DNA from: Heliopora coerulea
Lineage: Eukaryota > Cnidaria > Anthozoa > Scleralcyonacea > Helioporidae
Assembly (NCBI GenBank): GCA_030142905.1
Contig: JASJOG010000050.1
Coordinates: 1,794,001-1,858,000, forward strand
Length of the DNA stretch: 64,000 bases
Reading direction: 5' to 3'
The notes beneath the pieces were generated by a model that had not been told where the DNA came from, made no database searches, and saw only the letters and a program-made list of their open reading frames with translations. Positions 11,821 to 23,670 of the stretch are shown piece by piece (the first letter of the stretch is position 1; each line of letters starts with the position of its first letter). The translations under genes and the position numbers were made by a program.

Positions 11821-11925
11821 ACATGGAAAATTTCCTAATTATCATAGACTGCCAAAGTCAACCCGATAAATTAAGGCGACTTGCGCGGGATTTGAACGCG
11901 TATCTTCAGATGACTTTGGGGTCGT

Positions 11926-13060
11926 TTATATGGAGGCGAGTCAACCTTCTTGGTAGTCTAGTAATAAGAGGGCTGAATTTCAGCTCGCTTTTACGTGGGA
12001 ATTTTTTGGCCTTTCTCGCAGAGCTGGATCTAGCACGTATGCGTAATAGGAGGCCCAGACCTTTTCAGTGCGCTTACTAGGAAAATTTCCAGCTTTCCCA
12101 GTAGAGATCTCGGGACGTCAATAGCGAGATCAAACCGGGAGGACTGGCTCATATAAACAAAAACAAGTTTCTCAAGAGATTTCACGTGGATACAAGATCT
12201 CTGGAAAGAGGGCTAGCTCTAATAGGAGAGCTGGCTCGCTCCCATATAAACACCACCTTTGACATGATTTATTTTAACTAGCATCCCCAGCTACTCTTGC
12301 ATTATTGAGCTATCACGTCAACGGAGAACAACATGTTCGTTTAATCAAGGTTTTCTCTTATGAACAATCTGGAGTAACATATCAAGAACGAGTGCGAGTG
12401 TTTTATCGGGATTTCCAAACACTAGGAAACTTAATGAAAGCAAGAGGCCGAGGGGCTTTATTGTTTTCGAGTATTTGGTAATGTTCATATGGAAGCGAGC
12501 CAACCTTCCTGGTAGGGCTGGCCCTTTTTGCTGAGATCTGGCCTCCCTGTGAAATCCCTTGCAGAATTTGTTTTTGTTTACATGAGAGGAGGGCCAGCCC
12601 TCTTTAGCGCGATCTCGCTGACTACCCAAGATCTCTTTTTGAAGGGTAAATAGGTATAGGTATAGTGTCTTTATTTATACTGGATAACCCTATCAGCTAC
12701 ACAAGCTGTTCTCCCTAGAGGTCCAGTAAGGGCCATCCCTCATGGGTCCAGTGTTACTACAGGTGGAAACCGGAGCACCCGGAGAAAATGTGACCAAGAT
12801 AGTTTTAATCAGATAGACGCACGGAGTCAGAATCGAACTCTAGTCACAGTGGTGAGACACACGTGCACTACCACTGTGCCACCAGCGCCCCACACAGCTG
12901 GAAATTTTTCATGTAAGCACACTCAGAAGGATTGGCCTTCCTATAACGCATGTGCACCAGATCCAGCCCTGCTACATGGGCCAGAAAACTCCCGTGTAAA
13001 GGCGAGGTGAAATTCAGCCCCGAGAAGGTTTGCTTGTCTCCATATAAACACACCTTTGTA
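11926..13060. repeat. Inverted pair of a roughly 165-bp repeat (foldback-like element)
   Basis: Positions 11930-12093 align as reverse complement to 12896-13056 at roughly three-quarters identity. Both contain a TTATATGGAG...CAACCTTC start, a GCTGAATTTC...CTCGCTTTACG middle and an AAATTTCCAGC end. Related fragments (CATATAAACA, GGGCTGGCCC) recur at 12100-12280 and 12480-12640. I infer several copies or long TIRs of one transposon family. Small ORFs here (for example 11823-12080 and 12868-13104) are the same repeat read in frame, not genes. Confidence 0.6.
12645..12892 (-). mobile_element. tRNA-derived SINE
   Basis: On the minus strand, starting near 12892, there is a tRNA-like head (GGGGCGCTGGTGGCACAGTG, A-box-like) followed about 35 bp later by the B-box GAGTTCGATTCTG (about 12832-12844). 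A body of about 150 bp ends in a simple tail of CTATAC units at about 12650-12665. Pol III internal promoter boxes plus a tandem tail are the defining SINE features. The 5' acceptor-stem pairing and anticodon loop are not those of an intact tRNA. Confidence 0.7.
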
Positions 13061-13106
13061 ATCCGGTGACACACAAAGCTCGAGTTCTTGATATGGCTTC
13101 TCAAAT

Positions 13107-14076
13107 TATCACAATTTTGTATGGATTTTTGAGCGAAGTTTCAAAATATTACACTCCTCTGAATCTGGGATTATTACGATATGGAATATATTTGCGATGT
13201 TGTATGTCTGTGAGCATACATAATTTTTAAAGAATATAGAACAAAGCTTTCCTTACATTCGACGGGACACACTCAAAGAAGTTGAAGACGAATTGAGTGT
13301 GGAAATTTAGACATTTGAAGAAGAAAATTAACACTAAAAATTGACCAAGTTGAATTGCTTCATACTTGGAAGGTCAACTTGTTCATACTACTAATAGACA
13401 ACAAACACGGTACTGCCGATTTCATTCCTAAATTTGATGTTTTGCGAATTTTTGGGAGAGTTTTTGCTGCCATATAATGACTTTAAATGCATCTTCAAAT
13501 GCTGGACGGGCATTCCGTGATCGCTCTTTGCCGTGAGTTTGATATCATCACGTGGAGACCCCTGTAGTTTGATTATCAAGGTTCATGTGTTTTGATATCA
13601 AAGAAATTGTGTTTTAATATCAAAGTTATTGGTGTTTGACGTGCGTATCAAACTCCATGCATGTAGCAGAATAAAGTCCCTGACTGAGTAAAAATCGCTT
13701 GAATTGTAAATGAGTTTGAGAATTACAATTGAGACACTGTATCCTTACGAACAACCATTACGTGTTCAAATCCCACTCACGTCAACTCAGTTCTTCGATT
13801 TGACTTCTGCAGTGTCGACGTATTTCACGATTTTACCCGGTGGGTTTTTCTAAAATACAGCAGATAAGAGATTTATTCGAATACTAGCAAACATCTCTAT
13901 CATGGTTTCAGACTTACCAGTCTGATTCTTTAAAACGTCGCTTTATGTACATGTAGTAATGTGTTTCTGTGTTTTACGAAAACGTACATACTTTATGGTT
14001 TTACTCGTGATGAAAAACTGTAAATGTACAATCCTCTGTAGTAAGTGTTTAGCTGACAACTGTAGTTTGTTTTTAG
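13107..14076. other. Non-coding intron
   Basis: Nothing recognisable was found between the repeat block and the acceptor site at 14075-14076, which follows a TTTGTTTTTAG pyrimidine tract. Confidence 0.5.
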
Positions 14077-14337
14077 AACCACCCAGCTTTGTTGTTAAAG
14101 AAAGCCGAAAAATGGAAAAACTTGAAGAAGGCAAATCATTTTCTGAAGTTTGCCGAGTGATTAGCGAGTTACCGATGAACGTGACCTGGTTTAAAGGAAG
14201 CCAAATTAAGGCTGCTGGGGTGAATTCGTCCACTCTTGCAATTGATTCATTGAAGAGGTCGGATAATGGCACGTACACGTGCTTGGCAACAAACGAGTTG
14301 GCAACGATAAAACGTTTTGTGGATCTTGTTGACGCTT
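14077..14337 (+). CDS. Exon encoding an I-set-like immunoglobulin domain
   Basis: This 261-bp exon (87 residues) has an acceptor AG at 14075-14076, a donor GTAAGT at 14338 and phase 1 at both ends. The translation has the full Ig pattern: PPSFVVKES start, first cysteine in SEVCRVI, tryptophan in NVTWFKG, and the distal DNGTYTCLATNE block with the DxGxYxC signature. This is the clearest domain of the host gene. N-glycosylation sites (NVT, NSS, NGT) suit an extracellular location. It follows the 1302-1712 exon and precedes the 20063-20266 exon in the same frame. Confidence 0.85.
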
Positions 14338-14397
14338 GTAAGTACATAGCTATTCTGAATAACCAAAGAATAAACGAGTTTACGAGAAAGTAACGTT

Positions 14398-15767
14398 CAT
14401 TAGTAGTGTATTTACTCGAGTAAGCGCCGCGGTGCTTATTAAATTTTACGACTTTTTGATGCGGTGCTTATTAAAACTAATTGAAAGAAACATTTCTGGA
14501 TAAAACATCACTACTTTTTACTTCTAAAAACGAAAACAACAAGAATAATAAGGGGAGGAATCTGACTGGTGCGAACTGGTGCACTTTCTCGTTTTTTGAT
14601 TGATCTGTACCCTCGGACCGGGGCAAAATGCACTAAAAAACAACAACAGCATTTCGTTTCAATTAGTCTGACCGAGGCGGATATACGTGGTAAGCAGTGC
14701 AAACGGAGAGGAAGTTATCATGCGCAATGGAGAACGACTGATGTTATATTGAAGCATTTGTGCGCAAGTTGAACACTTCATTTAATTCAAAATTGTGTAT
14801 CAGTCTCGCACGTCCGACTTTACTCACGGAAATCACTTGCTTTCGATTTACTAATCCCCCACGAACATCAGTCGGAATGACCTTGACCACTTCACGAATA
14901 ATTCAGGTCAATTTTTATGGCATTAATTATTACTCATTGGAGTTTTGGAATAAATTAACATTCTTATTTACGAAAATCTGGTCCAGACAAATACACCGTT
15001 TGCACGCCTCTGGTTCCACCCCTGGCATTGAAATAAAACGGCGATATTTCCTTCACATTCCGAAACATCTTGGCTCATTTCCATAACTTATTAGGTTGTT
15101 ACGTGGTAGTCACAAACTTAACCAGTCAGGTAGCCAGCTAGCTAGCTACAAGAAGTCGTCATCAAAGTGCGCACTGACCTTTTAAAAGTTAGTGAACACA
15201 AAACCTGCGTGAAGAAATCTGAAGAAATATGGCGGACAAAGAGACTGTATTTGAAAAATTAAAGAGGGATAAACTTGCTTGAGTGAGACTGAGAAATCTT
15301 TGAATTTGCACATTAACGTACACGTTATGGAAAGGAAGGGGCAAGGCAGCTGGTCATTGCGACTTGAATTTGAGTTCGTTGAATCAGTGGTTTTGCTGAT
15401 TTTGAAATTACTAAAATAACTGGATCGTCTTCTCATTTAAGACAAAATGGTTTACACGTATTTATCGTATATTAGTGAAATACAAGGGAATCTTAACTAT
15501 CTGGTTTACACACATCACAAGGTTTAGACGAAAATTTAACGCGGTATGTGCTGGGTGTACGACCAGACAGTCGAACTTGGTTAAATAGGTCAGTGAGATA
15601 AATGTCCTTACTGCTCACACTAATTCTTTACGAATGTTCAAAAAACATCACGAGACTACTGATAAATTAACCAGAGACCACAACATTGCATTTGATATCT
15701 GATATTAGTTAGCATAGAATTTCGTCAAATTTAAACCCGATTTTCTCTTTAAATACGGATTCGTTTG
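14398..15767. other. Non-coding intron with short repeat remnants
   Basis: The repeated phrase GCGGTGCTTATTAAA occurs twice at 14430-14475, a remnant of a dispersed repeat. The rest, including ORFs at 14569-14772 and 14760-15086, has no recognisable protein signature and I treat it as non-coding. Confidence 0.5.
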
Positions 15768-15921
15768 AGATGTAATATCATAGACGAGGAGGAGTGTTTC
15801 ATCAGATATCCAAACACCTAGAAGTCCATTAAAAAACTCGGCTATCGCCTCGTTTTTCAACTCACTTCTCGGTGTTTGGATATCTGATGAAACACTCCTC
15901 GTATATGATATATTACATCTC
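15768..15921. mobile_element. Palindromic MITE
   Basis: Two arms (15768-15820 and 15868-15921) are near-perfect reverse complements. They contain GAGATGTAATAT at the ends and TTTCATCAGATATCCAAACACC inside. The middle (GGCTATCGCCTCG) is partly symmetrical. No coding capacity is present. The layout is that of a foldback MITE; the terminal boundaries may extend further outward. Confidence 0.75.
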
Positions 15922-16880
15922 ATTTCCTTTAAAAATCTTTTAATATCACCGTAACTACGTTATTTTCAATATCCCTATATTTCAAGCAGTGGACAAGTTT
16001 AAGATATCTATGAAGATCATAGCAAAGTTTTCCCTCCATGAAAGTCAGCAAACTACCACGACGGTATCCGTAATAGCTTCCTTATGTCCGAGCTTTTAAA
16101 ATAATATAAAGATTCACACGTTGAATGAATGATCCCTTCTTATCTTCACTGAATAACGATCTTCCAAAATTAAACGCAAAGATGCCCATGATGTGAAACA
16201 AACAGCCATAAAAGTGACCGAAAGACCATTTTCGGTCGAAATTGATCTTGTACGGTTCCCTACCGTATCATACACCAATCATCACGATTAGTGTTCGTTG
16301 TACCAATCAGTATTGGAGCACCCTGCCTAAGACAAATTCCCACTTTTATATCTCCATCACGCCGTTTGGATCGTATGAAATACTTCGCGTAAACTTCTTC
16401 TGAACAATACGAAGTATGCGGCTTGTCCACGAATATAATTAACTTGTGGGCGGGGAAGAGTAGTCAATTTGTGGATAACGTCGGTCTGTCACTCTGACTA
16501 CGGCTCAAGATCGAAGTACTTCGCACACGGGGTATTTGCTTCATTTGAGCTGTTCTTGTCATTAAGAAATCACTTCAAAATGTATACAAAACTGTTTTCT
16601 ATTTATTTGTAACCACGTGCCAAATAAGCCAAATGGGTTACATTTTCTTATTAACACCAGGATCATTAATAAATTCTGATATATTTTAATAACAGCAAGG
16701 TGAAGAAGCCAATGTGGGAATAGACAGGGGAAAAAGTTTACAGAATGTAATGTGCTTTAAAAATGGTCCGACCTGTCAATGTCGCTTCCTTCTGTGTCAC
16801 GTCTTTCATCAGAACAACCATCAAACCATCATTCGGTTTCTCACATTATTTATATGGCCTTCATTCTCACTAGTTCATTG
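15922..16880. other. Non-coding intron
   Basis: No coding exon or bounded repeat was recognised. A short ORF at 16714-16914 (+) overlaps the opposite-strand hAT relic and lacks any motif. Confidence 0.5.
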
Positions 16881-17720
16881 TGCTAAACTTTTTTTCCGTA
16901 GCAGGCATTCATAGCTGAGAAGAAGTAAAATTTCTCAGGAACAAGACCTCGATCCAAATACCAACAGTATTTCCTAGATGTCTTGGGCCAACGGAACAAC
17001 TGGGGTTGATTTTGATTCTTTTCATTTTTTGAGAAAGGTCTCTCTGCTTCTCCGTTAACTATGGGCATAAGGAAAGGATGCTCTATGATCAGCAGAATTA
17101 TTTCGATATCACATTTGATTTGTGGAGATGAAAACATATAGTGCCAAGTCTTGAAATGACTCATTGTGGAGGGTTCCAATGACTGGGTTTTGTTTGATGA
17201 TGAGATCAGGCCACTCGTCCAGTAATTCAACCTTACTGCATGTCATCCCAGAATTCTCAAGTGGCCCTTGAAATCGTTCTTTCATTGCTGTGACGTGATC
17301 ATCAGCAAATTCCATATCACTAGTTTCCTTGTTATTTTCTAATCAACGTTGATCTCGTTGAACAGGTCATGAATATCAGTGGAAGGATTTAAACTCCGTA
17401 ATTCTTTTAAAGCTCTGTTTGCCTTGACGATGTCTATACTTGTATTACAGTGACAATGAAAGGTTGTTTGCAGGTTCCAGGATATCATCATAGAACTCCA
17501 CATTTACAAATCATTCCAGTCTTTCAGATAACCCTCACACTCTGCAGGCTCTTGGTTAGGGTATTACTTGGGGATAGTTACGCTTTGGATAGCCGTGACG
17601 AAGGTATGAAATTTGTCGAGGCACTGTAATGATGTCAACTTGGGAGATGGCCATAGCGTGCCACAAACCCAAACAGGCTTATAATCTCATTCATCAAATT
17701 CGGAACCCTCCTTGAACAGA
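16880..17720 (-). pseudogene. hAT-type transposase C-terminal fragment
   Basis: Minus-strand reading gives AMKERFQGPLENSG...VELLDEWPDLI (17315-17190), then in another frame EIILLIIEHPFLMPIVNGEAERPFSKNEK (17110-17030). These match the general layout of the hAT family C-terminal dimerisation region (LLxxLxxxPxSNAxxERxFSxxK). Upstream minus-strand sequence to about 17720 carries further related segments with stops. The copy is frameshifted and truncated. Confidence 0.55.
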
Positions 17721-18104
17721 TCGTGTATTTCCTTTAGTTTACTAATGTTTTTTTTTTTTTCGGTGATCTATAATCAGAGATTTCTAATGAAAAATAAAAA
17801 TGCATTATTTCCATATGAGGTTATGATGTTGAAAGTATATTTAGGATGAAGCATCTAGTATTATTCTAAAATTCCGAATTTCTGAATTAGGTTTCAGGGA
17901 ATGAGAGGAATGTGGAAGGTGTTATGGCATTAAAGATTTCTTCAAGATTAAAAATAACTGTCGAGACATAAAGCAATAAGTCTGATATTATCTGTTTCAT
18001 TCATTGCACGATCGTAGAAAGAAAATTGAAAACTAATGACCGAAATATAAAGTTTACTTTGACTGTTTGAATTTTGCAGTATATATTCTTGAACCTGGTT
18101 GATT

Positions 18105-18735
18105 TTTAGCGGCGCGATGTTTTGGTCGTTTCTGCTTCCATCTTCAGGCCTGGTAGTTTAAATTGGTTAGAATTTGGAAGACGCAGATTTCTGTGAAGAC
18201 ACCTGCGTTTGAAGGGATCGTGCGTCGGAGATTTTTTCTTTTGATTGATGTGGTGTGGGTTTATAGCTGAGTGGATGGATTTTTAACTAGTCGTGTGGCT
18301 GACTACGGTTTGTGATCTAAGATCTGCTTAGTGTTCCAATGAAAAGTGTAGTCGTTTTTTCCTGGCATGGTCTGCAATTTCATTTTGTTTTGTCTGTCTG
18401 ATTTTTTACCGTTCGTTGATGCTTCTTCGTTCTTTCTTTTAATGTGTGTTCTGTTTCACCAGTACATGTTGATTCGGAGTTGTTGCAGTTACATTTGTAT
18501 ACGTTGGATGAAGTCTTTAGTGGAATTGGGTCTTAGGGGTTGGAAAAGAGTTTGTGGAGTGTTAACTGGATGTAGGAGGTGGCGTGAATGTTGTGGTTCC
18601 GTAGTGTTCGTCGGATGATTTTGCTAATATCCTGGATATTTGCATGATAGATTTGTTGTTTTGATTGGTTCGGATGTAGTTCCGTCTTCTCCCTTGATTT
18701 TCCAGGTTGTTGCGAGTGACTTGTTTGACGACTGG
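18105..18735 (-). pseudogene. Penelope-like element, C-terminal GIY-YIG region (degenerate)
   Basis: On the minus strand, frameshifted segments at 18700-18180 resemble the end of a Penelope-like ORF (RRTLRNHNIHATSYIQLTLHKLF followed by a region with the spacing of the GIY-YIG domain). They end near 18147 in a hammerhead-like CTGAAGA...AAAC motif typical of Penelope terminal repeats. The call rests on weak pattern matching and on the adjacent, better RT segment in the opposite orientation. Confidence 0.4.
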
Positions 18736-18789
18736 TAACTGAAAACTGTTTGAGTTTAATACCATTCGGATGTGATCTTTCTTTCTTTC

Positions 18790-19262
18790 GTTCTTGGAAC
18801 CAGCCAAGATACCAACCACAGATATCATCGCGCAAGTTGAATCAACCGTCAAAGACATTTCCAAAGACGAAGCCGACACAATTAGACCTAAAACCAGCTT
18901 TACCCTACAACTACAACAATCGGAGCCTCCCAGACGCAACCTAACCAAAGAAAAATTCATCACAATCCTTCCTTCCCGATAAAGGTTAACCCTTGGTAGT
19001 CCTCGATAAACAAGACTACATTAATAAATATAAAGAAATCTCTCGTAAGGATTTTACACACTATGAAACTTCGATCCAACTTAAAACATCAAGAAAGTAT
19101 TGAGAAGAAAACTCTCCACACTAAGAGATGACGACATCATCACCGACAATCTGTATTACAGACTAAAACGTACACACAAACACCAAGATTCAACCGTCTG
19201 TACTAAAGATTGACAAGTCATTAACACCAAAAACTACTACCAACCGACGACTTTAGAAAGTT
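18790..19262 (+). pseudogene. Penelope-like element, N-terminal RT region (degenerate)
   Basis: The + strand encodes DIIAQVESTVKDISKDEADT and RRNLTKEKFITILPSR (18820-18980), then after frameshifts KKVLRRKLSTLRDDDIITDNLYYRLKRTHKH (19090-19190). The ITDxLYYRLK block is characteristic of Penelope/Neptune RT leaders just before the LPKIHK motif. The copy stops at about 19260 before the catalytic palm. It lies head to head with the minus-strand C-terminal piece. Confidence 0.6.
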
Positions 19263-19417
19263 CAAAACAAAGCAAATTCCGGAAATTACTCTAAGTTGTT
19301 GAACCCTGACGAGAATCAGAAGCCCTGACCATTGAGCTACACGCACTCAGATAGTGAAGCGAAGGCTATTTATTGCACTGGATCGTTGCATTTTTACATT
19401 TGTAAGTAACCGTTCTG

Positions 19418-19500
19418 CTGAGTCCGTATTGCTCAATGGTTAGACCATCTCACCCGCAATCAGGTTTCGGGTTCAATTCTTGTCCGGGATTCAGCGAACG
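19418..19500 (+). repeat. tRNA-like SINE head
   Basis: ATTGCTCAATGGTTAGACC (A-box-like) is followed by CGGGTTCAATTC (B-box-like, about 19466). It resembles the head of the SINE family seen again at 19668 and 30,670-30,988. It is diverged, and no body boundary was resolved. Confidence 0.55.
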
Positions 19501-19667
19501 TTTCTAAGTTTAGAGCTTGAGGAGTATGGGCATTTGAGAATCACACCTACCAAGGCACCATATTGTGCGCAATACTTAAAGTGGATTACTTAACTTGTCA
19601 AGGCTGCAATTAGCCGTAGACATATCCATTACAAACCAGTACAGTAACCTTTGTTCTTCCATATTTG

Positions 19668-19750
19668 TCCGTGTAGCTCAATGATCAACGTATCTAACCG
19701 GTGATCAGAAGGTTGCGATTTCGATTCCAGTCAGGGGCTCAAGGACTTTT
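19668..19750 (+). repeat. tRNA-like SINE head, second copy
   Basis: GTGTAGCTCAATGATCAACG and then AAGGTTGCGATTTCGATTCCAG (A- and B-box-like), followed by GGGGCTCAAGGA, match the family at 30,880-30,945 with about 80 percent of positions alike by eye. The copy is probably inactive. Confidence 0.6.
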
Positions 19751-20062
19751 CTGAGTTCAGAGCTTGAGAGGTTGCGTAGTTGGGAAAATCAAAAGAAAAT
19801 TTCAAAACTAAGCTATTATCTCTCGTAGAGAGATATGTCTTTATATATGACTTTTCAGGAATATGAGGAATATGCTGTTAAATATGACTTGGACGGCCGC
19901 CCTTGATCACGTTTGTCAAAGTCTCAAAATACGTAGCGTTTGGATATGACGCAAGAATTTTGCTTTATACCAAGTGTGCACCTATTCGAAGTAAGGTAGC
20001 GTTGCCTTATATAAATATTTTTGGACTGAAAACTAAAATTAATATTTTGTTGTACTTTTCAG

Positions 20063-20266
20063 ATTTGGATCATAATTGCACCGCTCAGTTTGAGGATGGA
20101 AGAATCATTCTTAAAACATCAGCTACAGGGAGACCACCAGTCATATGTCACCCTCGCCCTTGTCCTTCGAGGATTGATTTGACTGCTGAGAGGAACAGTT
20201 CGTGGGTCCAAGTTATCGAGAATCGGCTAATTAGGCGCTCCTGTACTGTTACGAAGGCTGTGTATG
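20063..20266 (+). CDS. Exon of Ig-superfamily-like membrane protein
   Basis: A 204-bp exon (68 residues) follows a TTGTACTTTTCAG acceptor (AG at 20061-20062) and ends before the donor GTAAGG at 20267. It is phase 1 on both sides. The product begins LDHNCTAQFEDGRIILKTSA and has four cysteines (NCT, VICH, RPCPS, RSCTV), so a small disulphide-bonded extracellular module or a diverged Ig-like domain is possible. The frame agrees with the neighbouring exons; the domain family is not recognised. Confidence 0.65.
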
Positions 20267-20684
20267 GTAAGGATATATACTTGCCCCTTTTTGTATGTAC
20301 ATGTGAGCGCATTGTAGTACCCTCTCCGTGTTCGTCTGCGGATTCATGTCGTGAAGGTGCGCCGAAGAGCCACAAGCAATGAATGTGCAGAAGTGGATTT
20401 TCAGCTCTCTGATAAAGTAACGAACAAAATTCATTGTTGAGGGGTTCTTCGTCCAACGGAACATGCAGTGCATAAAATTAACTAAAGGTAACTATAAACT
20501 TGGCAAAAGATTTACCTGGTGGGAACCGAACTCGAAGTATAAAATTAAGAGCCCACCTCAAAATTTTAAGAAAGCGACACCTCTTAAGAATAAAACGAAG
20601 GTTACACGAACATGTTTAGGAATGATTTACTGATATTTTTCATGCAAGCAAACCAACAAATTTCCAGCCCGACTTGGTGAAGGA

Positions 20685-20948
20685 TCAGACATGGTTTGAA
20701 GCTACCATGGCTTGAAAAATTTTGAACGTAGTTTAAAAAGCTACCGTACAAGCATGTTCATCAGGGGCGATCGTTCTGATCATTCCGTCTTCAACAGGGG
20801 TTATCTTTATGAGGGCCTCGTCCTCAGAACGATAGTCTCTGATGATGGCACAAGCACGGAGTGTCGAAACGTTGGATCTTGAACAGTAGCTTTTTAAACT
20901 ATATTCAAAACTTCAAGCCAAAGTAGCGTTATACCATGTCTAACTTAT
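20685..20948. mobile_element. Palindromic Penelope-type terminal repeat with hammerhead-like motif
   Basis: The ends are inverted repeats (AGACATGGT...GCTACC...CAAGCC...TAGTTTAAAAAGCTAC at 20687-20745, mirrored at 20886-20945). On the + strand, 20839-20870 shows the hammerhead core CTGATGA, a stem II of GGCAC with GTGTC, and GAAAC. Hammerhead ribozymes in pseudo-LTRs are a known feature of Penelope-like elements. No RT is attached, so this is a solo or non-autonomous copy. Confidence 0.6.
20839..20870 (+). ncRNA. Hammerhead ribozyme-like core
   Basis: CTGATGA at 20839-20845 and GAAAC at 20866-20870 are separated by a stem II in which GGCAC (20847-20851) can pair with GTGTC (20861-20865). The conserved CUGANGA...GAAA core is intact. 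Stems I and III were not resolved by eye, so activity is unproven. Confidence 0.55.
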
Positions 20949-20949
20949 C

Positions 20950-22107
20950 GACAATTCATTGACTAAACGCAACATTTTCAAAGTGAAAACAAATTGACTA
21001 GTCCACAAAAATATAATATACTAACATGGTATCGAGCATCACAAAGCCAAGAAGAAGAGATGTGAACACGGAAGAGAAGCGACGGGAATAGAGAAAAGAA
21101 GAAAGATGAGAGAATGAACTAATCAAAATAAGGGAAGAGGAACTCAGCGAATGATCTCGTTCAGCTGAGGGTTAAAGTGCCTATCTCGTGACTTTTTTTA
21201 TTGCATGGTTAGAACCTTTGAAACATTTAAATGAAAATTGCTTAAAATTGTCTTCAGCTTAAGTTTTATCTTATTTTCATTGCTAAATTTGGCTCTTTAA
21301 AAACTTGGCCTTGGCGGGAAAAAAGGTGGTATTTACTATACGGAACAGATGTCAACCCAGAGCTCCGCAAAAATATTGCTAAGTGATCCAGTAGTGAAGT
21401 ACGAGGAAAGTTAGTAATTTGAACGAGTTTTTGCCGTACATGATCGTCAGGAGTGAGCAACATCTGCATGTTTGTCTGTAATTCAAAATACCGCTTCTTT
21501 CCTACATCGGTAATGGTCGGGGGGGGAAAATGCATTGATGTTACTGTTATTCGGAACTACTGGCTTCAGCGCTTCTGGCAAGCATGAAAGCAGGAACTGG
21601 TATTGATATTCAGCAGATTTCAGAAAACATTTTTATGTATGAATTTTGACCCTGTAAACGGTATTCGAAACTCAATGACAATTAACAGTCGCATTCAGGT
21701 AGATAGGGTCTTTGTCGTTGTGCATTTGTGGTTTGTTTCTGCTTTTAAGTTTGCTGTATAATAGGACAAGTTATTCTGCATGCGACCATGAATAGGCCAT
21801 GCGTAAATATTTTAGTAACATTACTTTAGGCAAATCGAAATTAGAGGCGCATTTGGAGCCTGCTTGAACAATGAAAACAAATTGAAACTCACATTCTGTT
21901 TAGTCCATAACACTCTCCCAGACAGGCACTTTTATTGTAGTTTATTTCAATTTACGAGTGCTTTGTCTTTAAAACAAGAAACAGCATCTTCGAGAATTGT
22001 GGTTAATATTTCAGGTAAACTGACAGAGCACTGCAAGCAAGTTTTTAAGCGACAAACTCCTTGTAACGCTGAAAAAGCCTAGATTAATTTCAATGTTGTA
22101 AGTCTAC
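20950..22107. other. Non-coding intron
   Basis: No coding region or bounded repeat was recognised. Short ORFs at 21266-21535 (-) and 21864-22082 (+) have no domain signature. Confidence 0.5.
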
Positions 22108-22109
22108 TA

Positions 22110-22593
22110 GAGTGAACTCTCTCTTAACGGACACCTCTCTAAGACGGACACCTCCCTAAGACGGACACCACGCTTAGTCCCGGCCGTTTATACATTATTG
22201 TACCATAATCAAACTCTCTCTAAGACGGACACCTCTATAAGACGGACAACGGACCTAGTCAAGTGGAAAAACGTTCAAAATACCTCACAGAGCGGACAGA
22301 TAACAGCCTGATCAATAGATTCGGGTAAGGAAATTTTAATATGTCACAATAACGAAGATGATTTCTGTTCCAAAAATTAACAAATTCTAAATCGAGTGGT
22401 TAACTACCTGACATACATTGAAGGGCTTTCACTCGAAATGTAAGGATCGTTCTCTCACGGCAGAAAGACTGACGCTAAGTGACTGAGGCTTAATCGCTTT
22501 AATCCTGAAGGGCGGAGTCAGATTGCTTCATCTCTCTCTAAGACGGACAGTAACAGTGGTTTCGAAGGTGTCCGTCTTAGAGGGAGTTCACTG
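22110..22593. mobile_element. Tc1/mariner-type MITE with TA duplication
   Basis: The TIRs are GAGTGAACTCTCTCTTAACG... and its counterpart ...TCTTAGAGGGAGTTCACTG. They are flanked by TA at 22108-22109 and 22594-22595. The left end also holds internal tandem copies of TCTAAGACGGACACC. The 484-bp interior has no transposase. The TA duplication fits Tc1/mariner-type mobilisation. Confidence 0.75.
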
Positions 22594-22639
22594 TACTAAT
22601 ATTACACACATGAACAACCACTACAGTTACGACCCCACC

Positions 22640-23185
22640 GCCTCATTGTTTTCGTCATGAATGGGTTTAGTTTGCGAATAAGAAGGCTTCCTTGAATTAA
22701 TAGTTCTGAAGGTGAGGTGCAAACAGATAGGATACGGAAGTCGTTTATTGTAACTGAGTGACCAGTTTCAGAAAGATAGGCGAAGATATTGGCAGGAGGA
22801 GGATTAGTACGTTTTTTGTCCTGTCAGAGGAGACTCACAAATGGTCTGAGGCTCGCGTGTGTAAATGACGGGCTGTTTGCCCTATATATAATGCGTGACA
22901 GCATTGACACGTAAATGAATAAAGCACGTGAGATCTCAAATGCTTTGGAAGCCTGTCCTTGACTGGAAAGAAATGGTAAGACATTTTGTGGGACGGAAGA
23001 CGAAGCGGATGTTGATATGTGTAAACGCCGAAGAGCTAAGATTATGAATCCTGGATGCGAAACTGGAGACTGTGAAGGCCAGTGAACGGAATGCAGAATA
23101 AAATAATTTTCTTGGGAGCATTGAAAGGAATGGGTTAGGGAACGAACATTTTATTAAGAAAGGAATTAACACATTTAACCATGGA
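22640..23185 (-). pseudogene. Penelope-like element C-terminal fragment (minus copy)
   Basis: Minus-strand translation from 23172 reads FLIKCSFPNPFLSML...VSSFASRIHNLSSSAFTHINIRFVFRPTK and continues, with frameshifts, into the zone corresponding to the GIY-YIG nuclease (to about 22760). It is the reverse-complement relative of the + strand copy at 24190-24560, with most residues the same. Confidence 0.65.
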
Positions 23186-23194
23186 ATGGTTAAC

Positions 23195-23598
23195 TAATGG
23201 TTAAATAATAGTTATACCTTTAAACCTGTTTATTATCGTCGTTATGTAGGTGATTGCTTTTTGTTATTCCTTGAACGTAAGCACGTTAATCTATATTTCT
23301 TGATCTTTTAAGTAAACAACATTCTAGCATAAGATTTTCGTATGAAGTTGAAACAAACAACATACTTTTCTTTCTTGACGTCAAAATCATCCGGTCCAAT
23401 AGTTCGTTTACAATCTCTGATTATCAAAAGCCAACATTTACAGGACTGTTTACAAATTTTCCTAGTTTTATCCCCTCTAAATACAAAAAAGTTATATTTC
23501 TTACTCTTCCTAACAGATTCATTAGAATATGTTCTACCTATGAAAACTTTCATTTGGAAGTCGAAAAGTTCAAAAGGATTTTTAGTCATAATGGTTAT
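23195..23598 (+). pseudogene. Penelope-like element RT fragment
   Basis: The + strand encodes FKPVYYRRYVGDCFLLFLER at about 23219-23278, the RT palm with YVGD where YVDD is expected, so a catalytic Asp is replaced. It is followed by the IYFLDV-like and HNGY blocks (23342-23598). The ORF breaks at 23598 because a 581-bp insertion sits in the HNGY codons, and it resumes at 24190. Confidence 0.65.
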
Positions 23599-23670
23599 TT
23601 GAAAAAGTAAAGGATAAAACACAGACCGAAAAATGTCATCTTGTGACTTGGAATAAACTCTATTTCAGAG

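Noticed and set aside
12345..13104. ORFs on the minus strand at 12345-12629 and 12868-13104
   Set aside because: Both coincide with copies of the inverted repeat family and the SINE; no protein motif.
20148..20473. Minus-strand ORFs opposite the 20063-20266 exon
   Set aside because: Shadows: the + strand exon has both splice signals and the right phase.
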